Shown here one piece after another: positions 8,072 through 16,501 of a stretch of 64,000 nt of DNA. Positions within the stretch are counted from its first letter, which is position 1. Each line of letters begins with the position of its first letter. The position numbers were made by a program, and so were the translations under genes. The notes under the pieces were generated by a model. The model did not search any database. It had not been told where the DNA came from and was given only the letters and a program-made list of their open reading frames with translations. The DNA is from Streptomyces sp. B93. GTDB lineage: Bacteria; Actinomycetota; Actinomycetes; Streptomycetales; Streptomycetaceae. The stretch is taken from contig NZ_JAGPXL010000003.1 in assembly GCF_018070565.1 (NCBI RefSeq), positions 186,001-250,000 on the forward strand, in the 5' to 3' direction.

Positions 8072-8794
8072 TCAGACGTCGCCGTCCGTGCGCTGCCGGT
8101 GCAGGGCGCGCGGGCAGTTGGTGCCCGCCTGGGAGAGCAGGACGTGCACGCGTTCGGTGAGCTGGGCGATGTCGTCGGCGGGCCGGTGGAAGGGCAGTCG
8201 TACGTCGCCGTGGGCGCGGCGGCGTTCGATGCGCAGGGTGAGTCCGTGCCGGTCGACGGCGAGCGGCTGGACGCGGGTCGCGCCGAGCAGGCTGCCGGGT
8301 TCGACGAGCCGGGTGAGGCGTTCGACGGCGTCGCCGTGGCAGTCGGCGAGATGGGTGAGCAGGCGGGCCTCGGCGGTGGCGAGCGGGTCGGGGGTGGCGG
8401 CGGCGAACTCGTCGGGGTCGACGACGACGGCGCCGGACCGCTGCCGCAGCACCACCCGGGTGGCCCGGAAGACCAGATGGCCCTCGGCGACGGAGAGCCA
8501 GCCCGCGATCCACAGCCGGGCCCGGATCCGGTGGCGCACGGGGACGGGCGCCACGTCGGCGAACTCCAGGACGGCGGACGGCTCACCCCGGGGCGCGCAG
8601 AGGGCGGCCGCGAGCAGGGCGCTGTCCTCGGGCACGTGCAGCAGCACCCGCCCGTCCTCGGACACGGTGTGCGCGCCGACGAGTTCCTCGCGCACGCCCT
8701 CCGCGGCCACCGCGCACGACCACGCGGTGGCGAGCACCGAGCGGGCCCGTTCCGCCGCGCTGGGGGCGGCCGTCCAGACCTGGCTGTCACCCAT
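8072..8794 (-). CDS. DUF2470-domain protein, iron-box regulated
   Basis: About 240 residues. The C-terminal half (about 145-230: LLTHLADCHGDAVERL onward) matches the DUF2470 domain found in heme-degradation and pyridoxamine-oxidase-like flavin/heme-binding proteins. The N-terminal half resembles the split-barrel FMN-binding fold. ATG at 8794 is preferred because AAGGAGG lies 7 bp upstream. A near-consensus iron box at 8807-8825 abuts that ribosome site, so DmdR/IdeR control by iron is likely. A role in iron or heme handling is inferred. Confidence 0.8.
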   Translation of the reverse strand: MGDSQVWTAAPSAAERARSVLATAWSCAVAAEGVREELVGAHTVSEDGRVLLHVPEDSALLAAALCAPRGEPSAVLEFADVAPVPVRHRIRARLWIAGWLSVAEGHLVFRATRVVLRQRSGAVVVDPDEFAAATPDPLATAEARLLTHLADCHGDAVERLTRLVEPGSLLGATRVQPLAVDRHGLTLRIERRRAHGDVRLPFHRPADDIAQLTERVHVLLSQAGTNCPRALHRQRTDGDV

Positions 8795-8806
8795 CACCAA
8801 TCCTCC

Positions 8807-8825
8807 TTAGGTAAGCCTTGCCTAA
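8807..8825. promoter_or_regulatory. Iron box (DmdR1/IdeR-type operator)
   Basis: A 19-bp element reading TTAGGTAAG-C-CTTGCCTAA. It matches 17 of 19 positions of the actinobacterial iron-box consensus TWAGGTTAGSCTWACCTWA. It lies 13 bp upstream of the DUF2470 start and touches the ribosome site. The rest of 8826-9099 holds no recognisable gene or element. Confidence 0.85.
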
Positions 8826-9111
8826 CCTATCGAAGATCGGGGAGTACGCCAACCACACCCGCCGCGCCGACGTCCCCTCCCGGGCGGCTACGGCACCCAG
8901 TGCGCGGGCCGTTCCACCGTCCCCGGCAGCCGGGTGCCCGCGCTCCCCCGGGCAGCCGTGGGCTGCGGCTGGGTGATCGGCGGCCCGGAACGCCACCTCA
9001 CCGATGAGTTCCGCGCGTTGTGGGGGTCTCCTCATCCAACGGAAAACAACGTCGGCTACCACTGGGAGACAAGCCGAACCGGCAGGAGCCCAACGCTTCG
9101 AGGAGACCGCC

Positions 9112-9303
9112 ATGTGCAGCCACCAGCCCCCGTGCCCCACCGCCGAGAGCGCCCAGCACGGCGCCGCGGTCACCGTCCGCGCCCATCCCGAACAAGGCTG
9201 GAGCCTGCTGTGCAACGGCACCATCGTCTTCGACGACACCGGGGAGGTGCTGCCCGACGGACGGACCGTCGACCCGCGGCGCGTCCTCGCCGTCGCCGCC
9301 TGA
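9112..9303 (+). CDS. DUF5999-family small protein
   Basis: A 63-residue protein beginning MCSHQPPCP, the conserved Cys/His N-terminus of the streptomycete DUF5999 family, and ending in GTIVFDDTGEVLPDG and the PRR segment typical of it. The paired Cys2/Cys8 and the histidine suggest metal binding; function is unknown. A GAGGAGA ribosome site precedes the ATG by 5 bp. It is convergent with the sigma-factor gene, 7 bp away. Confidence 0.85.
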   Translation: MCSHQPPCPTAESAQHGAAVTVRAHPEQGWSLLCNGTIVFDDTGEVLPDGRTVDPRRVLAVAA

Positions 9304-9310
9304 GAGCGCG

Positions 9311-10186
9311 TCAGCCGACCTGCGCCGGGACGCCGAGACGGGCCAGCCGCTCCGGGTCGGCCACGATGTCGATCTCGGTGATCAGCCCGTCGACCACGGT
9401 GACCGCCATCAGGGAGAAGACCCGGCCGCCCGTCATCGCGACCGCCCCCACGCCGTCGTTGACACGGACCAGTACCTCGTCGTGCGACAGCTGACGGAAC
9501 ATCTTCGCCTGCTCGACCACCCCGGCCGCGCCCCGCACCAGCTTCGACAGCGCGGCGCCCGCGTCCGCGCGCAGCACCACGTCCGGGTGGAGCACCGCGA
9601 CCAGCGCCTCGAAGTCGCCCCCGCGCGAGGCGGCGAGGAAGGCCTCCAGGACCGTCCGCTGCCGGGCGAGGTCCGGTTCCGGCGCCGGGACGGCGCCCTG
9701 CACACGACGGCGGGCACGGCTGGCGAGCTGCCGGGTGGCGGCCGGGGTGCGCTCCACGACCGGCGCGATGTCGTCGAACGGCACCGCGAACATGTCGTGC
9801 AGCACGAACGCCAGCCGCTCGGCGGGCTCCAGGGTGTCCAGGACCACCAGCAGGGCGAGTCCCACGGAGTCCGCCAGCAGGGCCTCCCGCTCGGGGTCGA
9901 CGTGGTCCAGCGGGCTGACGACCGGATCGGGGACGTAGGTCTCCATGGGCTGCTCGCGGCGGGCGGCGCGGGAGCGCAGCATGTTCAGGCAGACCCGCCC
10001 GGCCACCGTGGTCAGCCAGCCGCCGAGGTTGCGCACCTCGCCGAGGTCGGCGCCGCTGTAGCGCAGCCAGGTCTCCTGCACGGCGTCGTCCGCCTCGGCC
10101 AGCGAGCCGAGCATCCGGTACGCCACCGCGCGCAGGTGCCCGCGGTACTCCTCGAAAGCGTCCGCCGTCACCAGCGCGTTCGCCAT
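9311..10186 (-). CDS. ECF RNA polymerase sigma factor with SnoaL-like C-terminal domain (SigJ/ECF41-like)
   Basis: A 291-residue sigma factor. Region 2 (about 10-75, AYRMLGSLAEADDAVQETWLR) and region 4 (about 115-165) are followed by an about 110-residue NTF2/SnoaL-like extension. The layout is that of ECF41/SigJ-type factors, which control themselves through this extension in place of a separate anti-sigma factor. The start is ATG 10186 with GGGAG upstream. An alternative ATG at 10204 overlaps the stop of the PIG-L gene as ATGA, so the two genes are translationally coupled or nearly so. Confidence 0.85.
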   Translation of the reverse strand: MANALVTADAFEEYRGHLRAVAYRMLGSLAEADDAVQETWLRYSGADLGEVRNLGGWLTTVAGRVCLNMLRSRAARREQPMETYVPDPVVSPLDHVDPEREALLADSVGLALLVVLDTLEPAERLAFVLHDMFAVPFDDIAPVVERTPAATRQLASRARRRVQGAVPAPEPDLARQRTVLEAFLAASRGGDFEALVAVLHPDVVLRADAGAALSKLVRGAAGVVEQAKMFRQLSHDEVLVRVNDGVGAVAMTGGRVFSLMAVTVVDGLITEIDIVADPERLARLGVPAQVG

Positions 10187-10200
10187 TCCCCCGTCTCCCG

Positions 10201-10944
10201 TCATCGGCTGAACAACTCGAAGGCCACGGCGGGCTTCCCGCCGAACCGCTCCCCCGTCGACCGCGCGAACCCGGTGAGGAAGCCGCGGACGTACGTCTCC
10301 GGGTCCTCGGTCGTCAGCGCCTCGATGTAGGCGCGGTGTTCCAGCAGCGACCGCACCGCGCGCTCCATCCCGGCCGAGGCGTCCACCGCGTGCGTCGCGT
10401 TGCTGGAACCGGCGACCGCGACCCAGCGCACGCCGTCCCACGGCTCAAGGCCCCGCTCGGTCAGCTCCGGGAAGATCCAGCGGTTGGCCGCGTCGCCCAC
10501 CGCGTCCAGCGTGGCCCGGCCGACGGCGACGTGGTCGGGGGTGTTCCAGGCGACGCCGCCCCAGGTGTCCCGGTGGTTGAGGGTGATGACCAGCTCGGGC
10601 CGGTGGCGGCGGACGGCGGCGGCGATGTCACGGCGCAGCGCGACGCCGTACTCGATGACGCCGTCTTGGTGGTCGAGGAACTCCACCTCCGAGACACCGA
10701 CGACGGCGGCGCTCGCCCGCTGCTCCCGCTCCCGCAGCGGTCCGCACTCGGCGGGAGCGAGGGTGTCGATGCCCGCCTCGCCCCGGGTGGCGAGCACATA
10801 CGCCACCTGCCGGCCCTCGTCGGTCCACTGGGCGATGGCGGCCGAGCAGCCGTACTCCAGGTCGTCCGGGTGGGCGACCACGGCGAGGGCGCGTCGCCAG
10901 TCGTCGGGCATGGGCTCCAGCTGGGGCGGCGTCGGCTCGGTCAT
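10201..10944 (-). CDS. PIG-L family deacetylase (LmbE-like)
   Basis: A 247-residue zinc-dependent N-acetylglucosaminyl deacetylase-fold protein. The metal-binding AHPDD motif is at residues 24-28 (H25, D28), and the distal HxxxG-type histidine is in PDHVAVG. Relatives include MshB (mycothiol) and LmbE. Its partner is the ECF sigma factor immediately downstream, so the enzyme may modify a small molecule under that sigma factor's control. Substrate unknown. Confidence 0.88.
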   Translation of the reverse strand: MTEPTPPQLEPMPDDWRRALAVVAHPDDLEYGCSAAIAQWTDEGRQVAYVLATRGEAGIDTLAPAECGPLREREQRASAAVVGVSEVEFLDHQDGVIEYGVALRRDIAAAVRRHRPELVITLNHRDTWGGVAWNTPDHVAVGRATLDAVGDAANRWIFPELTERGLEPWDGVRWVAVAGSSNATHAVDASAGMERAVRSLLEHRAYIEALTTEDPETYVRGFLTGFARSTGERFGGKPAVAFELFSR

Positions 10945-10972
10945 GCCCGCAGACTAACCGCCGGCACCGACA

Positions 10973-12274
10973 TCACGCCTCGTCACGGGCGAGGGCGAGC
11001 AGCCGGTCCAGGACGCGGGGGCCGCCCGCGCGCACGCCGTCGTGCTCGAACTCGTCGGTCACCCAGGTGCGCAGGCCCCGCACGGCGCGGGCGGTGGTGA
11101 GGGAGTGGGCGGTGTCGACGTACATGTCGTCGTGGTAGACGGCCGCCGCGACGGGGACCTCGTTGGCGGCGAGGCGCGCGGGGTCGTAGAGCGGGGGCCA
11201 GTCGGTGCGGGCGGCGAGGAGTCCGGCGGTCTCGCGCAGGGGGCGCAGGGCCGGGTCGCAGTCGAACATCCACGGGTGGACGCTCTCGCCGGTGAACAGC
11301 AGCGGGGCGTCGCCCGCGAGGGCCTTGGCGGCGTCGAACTGCGGGAACTCGGCGCGCACCCGCTCGGCCGCCCAGTCGGTGGGCCGCTCGTCCTGGCCGT
11401 AGATCGCCTCGTGGACCAGCGCGTACAGCGGGTGCGCGGCGTACGACAGCAGGCCCTGGACCTCCTCCTGGAAGGCGTCGGAGAGGGCCGGGCCCCGGGG
11501 GGTGGGGACGAAGGCCTGTTCCAGGAGGTGGTGCAGCCGGTGGGAGCCCTCGCCGCCGCCGAGCATGATGCCGAGGGACTGGAAGGCCTCGACGGTGAGG
11601 CGGTAGCCGTTGGGGAGGACGACCTGGTGGTTCAGCAGGTGGTCGGCGATCCGGCGGGCCCGCTCGACGTCCTGCGGGTAGCGGGCGTAGTGCGCGGTGA
11701 CCTTGCGTTCGATGCGCGGGTAGGCGGCCCGGTACACGTCGTCGGCGTGGGCGTCGAGGGACGGCAGGCCGCCGGTGATCAGGGCGGCGCTCAGTGCCTC
11801 GGGGGCGTGCGAGAGGTAGCTGACGGTGCAGAAGCCGCCGAAGCTCTGGCCGAGGACGGTCCAGGGGGCGCCGCCGGTGACCTCGCGGCGGATCAGCTCG
11901 CAGTCGCGGACGATGGAGTCGGCACGGAAGTGGGTGAGGTAGTCCGCCTGTTCGGCGGGGCCGCCGCGCAGGGGCAGGGTCTGGCGGTTGGCGGGGGTGG
12001 AGTGGCCGGTGCCGCGCTGGTCGAGGAGGAGGACGCGGTACTCCTTCAGGGCCCGGCCGAGCCAGGCCGGCTTCCCGACGAAACGATTCGCCCCGAAGCC
12101 GGGGCCGCCCTGGAGGTAGACCAGCCAGGGCAGGTCCTGCCCCGCCTTGTCGCTGGCGACGACCTCACGGGCGTAGACCTCGATCGTCTCCCCGGCCGGG
12201 TCGGCGTGGTCGAGGGGCACGGTGAAACGGCGGTCGGTGAGGACGACGCCGGGCTGGCGGTAGCTGTCGGTCAA
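10973..12274 (-). CDS. Alpha/beta hydrolase, proline iminopeptidase-like
   Basis: About 433 residues of the S33 peptidase/prolyl aminopeptidase type. The oxyanion segment is LQGGPGFG, LLLDQRGTGHS follows, and the nucleophile serine is in GQSFGG. The C-terminal histidine should lie in the VYHDDMYVD region. TTG at 12274 with GGGAG just upstream matches the usual family N-terminus (YRQPG..LTDRRFTVPLDH). The frame continues upstream but without homology. Three palindromes at 12364-12459 lie upstream and may control it. Confidence 0.85.
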   Translation of the reverse strand: MTDSYRQPGVVLTDRRFTVPLDHADPAGETIEVYAREVVASDKAGQDLPWLVYLQGGPGFGANRFVGKPAWLGRALKEYRVLLLDQRGTGHSTPANRQTLPLRGGPAEQADYLTHFRADSIVRDCELIRREVTGGAPWTVLGQSFGGFCTVSYLSHAPEALSAALITGGLPSLDAHADDVYRAAYPRIERKVTAHYARYPQDVERARRIADHLLNHQVVLPNGYRLTVEAFQSLGIMLGGGEGSHRLHHLLEQAFVPTPRGPALSDAFQEEVQGLLSYAAHPLYALVHEAIYGQDERPTDWAAERVRAEFPQFDAAKALAGDAPLLFTGESVHPWMFDCDPALRPLRETAGLLAARTDWPPLYDPARLAANEVPVAAAVYHDDMYVDTAHSLTTARAVRGLRTWVTDEFEHDGVRAGGPRVLDRLLALARDEA

Positions 12275-12363
12275 CGTGGCTCCCGGGACGGACGGTGTGC
12301 GGACCGCGTCCCAGTTCAGCACATGCCGGGGCCGTCGGCGGCACCGGGGATCATGAACAGCCG

Positions 12364-12379
12364 CTGAACGGTGGTTCAG
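12364..12379. promoter_or_regulatory. Palindrome copy 1 of CTGAACG-nn-CGTTCAG family
   Basis: CTGAACGGTGGTTCAG; with one flanking base on each side the arms GCTGAAC/GTTCAGC are perfect. It lies about 90 bp upstream of the hydrolase TTG start. Two further copies follow at 12398 and 12444. Confidence 0.6.
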
Positions 12380-12397
12380 CGGGGGGCGGACGGCGTC

Positions 12398-12413
12398 CTG
12401 AACGGCCATTCAG
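12398..12413. promoter_or_regulatory. Palindrome copy 2 of CTGAACG-nn-CGTTCAG family
   Basis: CTGAACGGCCATTCAG, the weakest of the three copies, with one arm mismatch. Its centre is 34 bp from copy 1. Confidence 0.55.
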
Positions 12414-12443
12414 CAACCGGCGCCCGGTACCGGCCCCGGCGTA

Positions 12444-12459
12444 CTGAACGACCGTTCAG
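12444..12459. promoter_or_regulatory. Palindrome copy 3 of CTGAACG-nn-CGTTCAG family
   Basis: CTGAACGACCGTTCAG, perfect 7-bp arms around AC. It overlaps the stop codon of the upstream LacI gene (12456-12458). Its centre is 46 bp from copy 2. Confidence 0.6.
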
Positions 12460-13481
12460 CGGCCGGAGAGGCTGGAGCGGCGCACCACCAGTTCGGGCTG
12501 GAGCACCACCCGCCGGTGCTCGTGCCGCCCCGGACCGCCCTCCGCCTCCGTCTCCTCCAGCAGCAGCCCGGCGGCGAGCGCGCCCATGGTGACCGCGGGC
12601 TGCCGTACGGAGGTGAGCGGGACGGCCGCGGCGGCGGCGAACTCGATGTCGTCGTAGCCGACGATGGCGAGGTCGTCGGGGACGCCGACCCCGGCCGCGT
12701 ACATCGCCTGCAGGACGCCGAGGGCGAGCAGGTCGTTGGCGCAGAACACGGCGGTCGGCCGGTCGGCGATGCCCAGCAGCCGGGCCCCGGCGTCGCGTCC
12801 GGCGGCCACGTCGAGCCGCTCGGTCGGCAGCTCGCGCAGCGCGTCGGGGCCGAGCCCGGCCTCGGCGAGCGCGTTCAGGGCGCCGGTGCGCCGGTCCCGC
12901 ACCTGGTTCAGCTCGGGCGGGCCGCTGACGTAGGCGATGGACCGGTGCCCCGCGTCCACCAGGTGCCGTACCGCGAGCGCGCCGCCCGCCACGTCGTCGA
13001 CGGAGACGGAGCACTCGGTGGCGCCCTCGGCGACCCGGTCCACCAGCACGAACGGGATGCCGTGGCGGCGGAACGCGGCGATGTTGCGGCCGGTCGCGTC
13101 GGCCGGTGTGAGCAGCACCCCGCGCACCCGCTGCTCGGCGAAGAGGGAGAGGTAGTCCGCCTCCTCGGCAGGGCTCTGGGCGCTGTTGCAGACCATCACG
13201 CCGAGTCCCGCCTCGCGCGCGGCCCGCTCGGCGCCGCGCGCCACGTCGACGAAGAAGGGGTTGCCCATGTCGAGGACGAGCAGCCCCATGATCCGGCTGC
13301 GGCCCGCGCGCAGTTGGCGCGCGGACTCGCTGCGGACGTAGCCGAGCCGGTCGATCGCGGACAGCACCCGCGCCCGGGTCTCGCTGGCGACCGTGTCCGG
13401 CCGGTTGATGACGTTCGAGACCGTTCCCACGGAGACTCCGGCGGCGCGGGCGACGTCCTTGATACCCACCGACTGGGCCAT
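12456..13481 (-). CDS. LacI-family transcriptional regulator, probable rhamnose regulator
   Basis: A 341-residue LacI/GalR protein. The N-terminal helix-turn-helix (residues 5-50; VGTVSNVINRP recognition and hinge region) is followed by a periplasmic-binding-protein-like sugar domain with the usual NDLLALG and VGYDDIEFA segments. It is the last gene of the minus-strand rhamnose block. Its likely targets are the TGAAA-type palindromes between rhaT and rhaI. L-rhamnose or a catabolite as inducer is inferred from context. Confidence 0.88.
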   Translation of the reverse strand: MAQSVGIKDVARAAGVSVGTVSNVINRPDTVASETRARVLSAIDRLGYVRSESARQLRAGRSRIMGLLVLDMGNPFFVDVARGAERAAREAGLGVMVCNSAQSPAEEADYLSLFAEQRVRGVLLTPADATGRNIAAFRRHGIPFVLVDRVAEGATECSVSVDDVAGGALAVRHLVDAGHRSIAYVSGPPELNQVRDRRTGALNALAEAGLGPDALRELPTERLDVAAGRDAGARLLGIADRPTAVFCANDLLALGVLQAMYAAGVGVPDDLAIVGYDDIEFAAAAAVPLTSVRQPAVTMGALAAGLLLEETEAEGGPGRHEHRRVVLQPELVVRRSSLSGR

Positions 13482-13571
13482 CAGGCAGGGACCTCCAAGG
13501 GAACGAGGGGCGGCGGGAAAGCCTTCACACTACCGTCCTGCCGCCCCGTTGCTGAGTGCCTCATACATGCC

Positions 13572-15002
13572 TCATACAGGCAGTTGGAAGTCGACGACAC
13601 GCAGCGCGGAGGGCGTCGTACCAGTGGACCTCTCCTGGTACATGAAGGACAGCACTCCGTCCTGCGCGACCCGGGTCTCGTCCACCACGACCTCGCCGAA
13701 GGCGTTCAGACCGGCGCCGTCGAACAGCAGCCGCCAGTCGGTGTGCCCGGAGGCGGCGGAGGCGCCCGCGATCCGGCCGAAGGGGAGGATGGCGTAGGCG
13801 TTGTCGTAGCGGTCCAGGACCAGCTTGGTGCGCTGGCTGGAGTTGAGCGGGACCGGGATCTCCGTCTTCCGCCAGGCGCCCGAGGCGGTCTTGCGGACGT
13901 GGAAGGCGCGCCCGTTGCGGATGCGGTCTGCCACATAGTCCGTGGTGCACTGGCCGAAGCGGCCGGGGACATAGCTGATGATCGCGTGCGGGCGCCCGGC
14001 CGAGTCGGTGAACTGGCTCTCCTGGTTCATCAGGGAGTGGTCCGGGTTCAGCGGGTCGACGACCAGGCCAGGGTCGGTGACGGCGACCCGGTCCGAGCCC
14101 GTGCCGCCGGTGGTGCCGACCACCGTCCCGGCGTCGTTGCGCCAGGTCCGGCCGCGGTCGTCGGAGTGGACGTAGCCGGTGTCGTGGTTGGTGATGCCGC
14201 CGCCGGAGCACATCACGGCGCCGTTCTGCTCGCGCCAGGTGAAGAAGGCGTGCAGGCGGCCGCTCCGGTCGTAGTCGATGCCGTGCAGGTACATGTTGCG
14301 GGCGGTGCTGGAGCCGTGCTCGCTGGTGTAGGTGCCGGTGGAGCTGGTCCACTCCCCCAGCGCGGTCCACCGGGAGCCGTCGTACTCGGCGAGCGCGTTG
14401 CGGCCGTTGCCGGAGACCGCGACCCGGTAGCTGAGCTGGAGGCGGCCCTCGGGGGTGGCGACGAACTGCGGGTAGGTGAACTGGCTGGTCAGGGCGAGGC
14501 CGTCGAGGGTGGACCGCGGCGCGCCGAAGCGGCTCGCGGTCCAGCTCAGCCGCGTCGGGTCGTCCATGAGCCCGGCGACGGACTTGACGTAGGTGAAGCC
14601 GTCGCTGTGCGAGTCCATGTTGAGGTGCAGTCGGCCGTCGACGCGGGAGACGCCCATGGAGATGACGTTGTGGGAGTCGTCGTAGCGCAGCGTGTGGCCC
14701 ACCCGGACGGTGGACCAGGTGCTCGCGCCGAGGGCGCGGCGGGCGACGACGGCGTTCCGGTCGGCGGTGTACCAGGCGGCGTACTGGTGGCCCCGGTAGG
14801 TCAGCAGGCCGTTCTTCTGGAAGGAGTTGTTGTTGACCAGGCCGTCGTAGGAGACGAAGTAGAGGGCCTGGGGGTCGAGGGTGGTGGTGCCCCTCCGGGT
14901 GACGGAGGGGCCCGGGTCGGCGGCACGGGCGACGGTGGACCCGAGTCCGGGCCCGGCCACGGCCCCCAGCAGGGCCGTGGCGATCACGGTACGTCTCTTC
15001 AT
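13572..15002 (-). CDS. Secreted BNR-4 beta-propeller protein, candidate rhamnose-releasing polysaccharide enzyme
   Basis: A 476-residue protein with a signal peptide (twin Arg at residues 3-4, hydrophobic core 6-22, ARA-A cleavage near 27), then a BNR_4-type repeat domain. Visible repeat-like features include NNNSFQKNGLLTYRGHQYAAWY, MDSHSDGFTYV, LSYRVAVSGNG and SDDRGRTW. This seven-bladed propeller fold is shared by ulvan lyases (PL24/PL25), rhamnosyl-glucuronate lyases (PL27) and GH145-like enzymes. Its place between rhaM and the LacI gene suggests release of L-rhamnose from an external polymer. Exact family and reaction remain open. Confidence 0.78.
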   Translation of the reverse strand: MKRRTVIATALLGAVAGPGLGSTVARAADPGPSVTRRGTTTLDPQALYFVSYDGLVNNNSFQKNGLLTYRGHQYAAWYTADRNAVVARRALGASTWSTVRVGHTLRYDDSHNVISMGVSRVDGRLHLNMDSHSDGFTYVKSVAGLMDDPTRLSWTASRFGAPRSTLDGLALTSQFTYPQFVATPEGRLQLSYRVAVSGNGRNALAEYDGSRWTALGEWTSSTGTYTSEHGSSTARNMYLHGIDYDRSGRLHAFFTWREQNGAVMCSGGGITNHDTGYVHSDDRGRTWRNDAGTVVGTTGGTGSDRVAVTDPGLVVDPLNPDHSLMNQESQFTDSAGRPHAIISYVPGRFGQCTTDYVADRIRNGRAFHVRKTASGAWRKTEIPVPLNSSQRTKLVLDRYDNAYAILPFGRIAGASAASGHTDWRLLFDGAGLNAFGEVVVDETRVAQDGVLSFMYQERSTGTTPSALRVVDFQLPV

Positions 15003-15042
15003 GGCGGCGGCTCTCCGGCTCGTGGTGTGCTCGGGAAGGTGC

Positions 15043-15363
15043 TCAGGCCAGGTGGAAGACTTCGGTGAGAGGCTTCATCGCCTCGTCCGGGCGGGCGCCG
15101 TCCAGCGACTCGAAGAACGGCGCCATCTCGGCCTGCCAGCGGGCGTTGACGTCGGTGGCCTCCATGGCGGCCCGGGCGGCGGCGAAGTCCTCGGTCTCCA
15201 GGTAGCCGACCAGCAGGCCGTCCTCCCGCAGGAAGAGCGAGTAGTTGCGCCAGCCGGTGGCCGAGAGCGCGTCCAGCATCTCCGGCCACACGGCCGCGTG
15301 CCGCTCGCGGTACTCGTCGAGTCGGTCCGCCCGGACCTTCAGCAGGAAGCACACGCGTTGCAT
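15043..15363 (-). CDS. rhaM: L-rhamnose mutarotase
   Basis: A 106-residue dimeric ferredoxin-like protein that interconverts alpha- and beta-L-rhamnopyranose. Family features: RVCFLLKV at the start, YRERHAAVWPEML (catalytic histidine), and WRNYSLFL. ATG 15363 is chosen over the adjacent TTG 15366 because GGAGGG stands 6 bp upstream of the ATG. It lies 17 bp downstream of rhaS, so it belongs to the transporter operon. Confidence 0.93.
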   Translation of the reverse strand: MQRVCFLLKVRADRLDEYRERHAAVWPEMLDALSATGWRNYSLFLREDGLLVGYLETEDFAAARAAMEATDVNARWQAEMAPFFESLDGARPDEAMKPLTEVFHLA

Positions 15364-15380
15364 CAACAGCCCTCCGGCCC

Positions 15381-16463
15381 TCAGAAGTTGAACTGGTCGA
15401 TGTTGTCGGCGTCGAACACGGTCGGCTTGCCGAGGCTGATCACACCGTCCTCGCCGATGGTGTACTCGCCCATGTCACCGGCGGTGAAGCTCTCGCCCTC
15501 CTGGCCGGTGATCTGGCCGGACGACAGCGCGACGGCCGTGCGGGCGGCCAGCTCGCCGAGCTTCGCCGGGTCCCACAGCTCGAACGCCTCGACGGTGCCG
15601 TTCTTGACGTACTTGCGCATGTCGTTGGGGGTGCCCAGGCCGGTCAGCTTGACCTTGCCCTTGTACTTGGAGCCCGACAGGTACTGGGCGGCGGCCTTGA
15701 TGCCGACGGTGGTCGGGGAGATGATCCCCTTCAGGTTCGGGTACTCCTGGAGCAGGCCCTGGGTCTGCTGGAAGGACTGCTGGGCGTCGTCGTTGCCGTA
15801 GGCGACCTTGACCAGCTTCATGTCCTTGTACTTGGGGTCCTTCAGCTCCTCCTTCATGAAGTCGATCCAGGTGTTCTGGTTGGTCGCGGTCTGCGCCGCG
15901 GACAGGATCGCGATCTCGCCCTTGTAGTCGATCTGCTCGGCGAGCAGCTGCACCTCGGTGCGGCCGAGGTCCTCGGCGGACGCCTGGGAGATGAAGGCGT
16001 TGCGGCACTCGGGCTTGGTGTCCGAGTCGTAGGTGACGACCTTGATGTCGTTGCTCATGGCCTGCTTGAGGGCCGTGCACAGCGCGCCCGGGTCCTGCGC
16101 GGAGACGGCGATCGCGTCGACCTGCTGCTGGGTGAGCGTGTTGACGTAGGAGACCTGGCCGGCGGTGTCGGTGGCGCTGTTCGGGCCGACCTCCTTGTAG
16201 CTGGACCCCAGCTCCTTCAGGGCCGCCTCGCCGCCCTTGTCGGCGGTGGTGAAGTAGGGGTTGTTGACCTGCTTGGGCAGGAAGCCGACGGTCAGGCCCT
16301 TCTTCAGTTCGGCGTTCGGGTCGGCCTTCCCGGCCGCGGCGGCCGAGCCGCCCTCGTTCGCCACGTCCTCCTTGGTGGTGCCGCCGCAGGCGGTGGCCGC
16401 GAGGGCGAGCGAGGTGACGGCGGCGAGGGCCGCGACGGTGCGACGCAGGGATGACTTGCGCAT
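15381..16463 (-). CDS. rhaS: Rhamnose ABC transporter substrate-binding lipoprotein
   Basis: A 360-residue periplasmic-binding protein of the sugar (CUT2) group. The lipobox is LAATAC with lipid-modified C26. The ligand-binding segments include VGFLPKQVNNPYF and VTYDSDT. The cluster of rhamnose genes and the match to the rhizobial RhaS layout give the substrate. It lies 38 bp downstream of the permease gene; an AAAGGA ribosome site precedes the ATG. Confidence 0.92.
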   Translation of the reverse strand: MRKSSLRRTVAALAAVTSLALAATACGGTTKEDVANEGGSAAAAGKADPNAELKKGLTVGFLPKQVNNPYFTTADKGGEAALKELGSSYKEVGPNSATDTAGQVSYVNTLTQQQVDAIAVSAQDPGALCTALKQAMSNDIKVVTYDSDTKPECRNAFISQASAEDLGRTEVQLLAEQIDYKGEIAILSAAQTATNQNTWIDFMKEELKDPKYKDMKLVKVAYGNDDAQQSFQQTQGLLQEYPNLKGIISPTTVGIKAAAQYLSGSKYKGKVKLTGLGTPNDMRKYVKNGTVEAFELWDPAKLGELAARTAVALSSGQITGQEGESFTAGDMGEYTIGEDGVISLGKPTVFDADNIDQFNF

Positions 16464-16501
16464 GGTGTGTGGTCCTTTACGAGGAGAGCCGGGGGGTGGG
16501 T

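Noticed and set aside
12516..15068. 850-codon plus-strand frame across lacI and the propeller gene
   Set aside because: Gly/Val/Arg/Asp-rich shadow translation; the minus-strand genes have clear domains and signal peptide.
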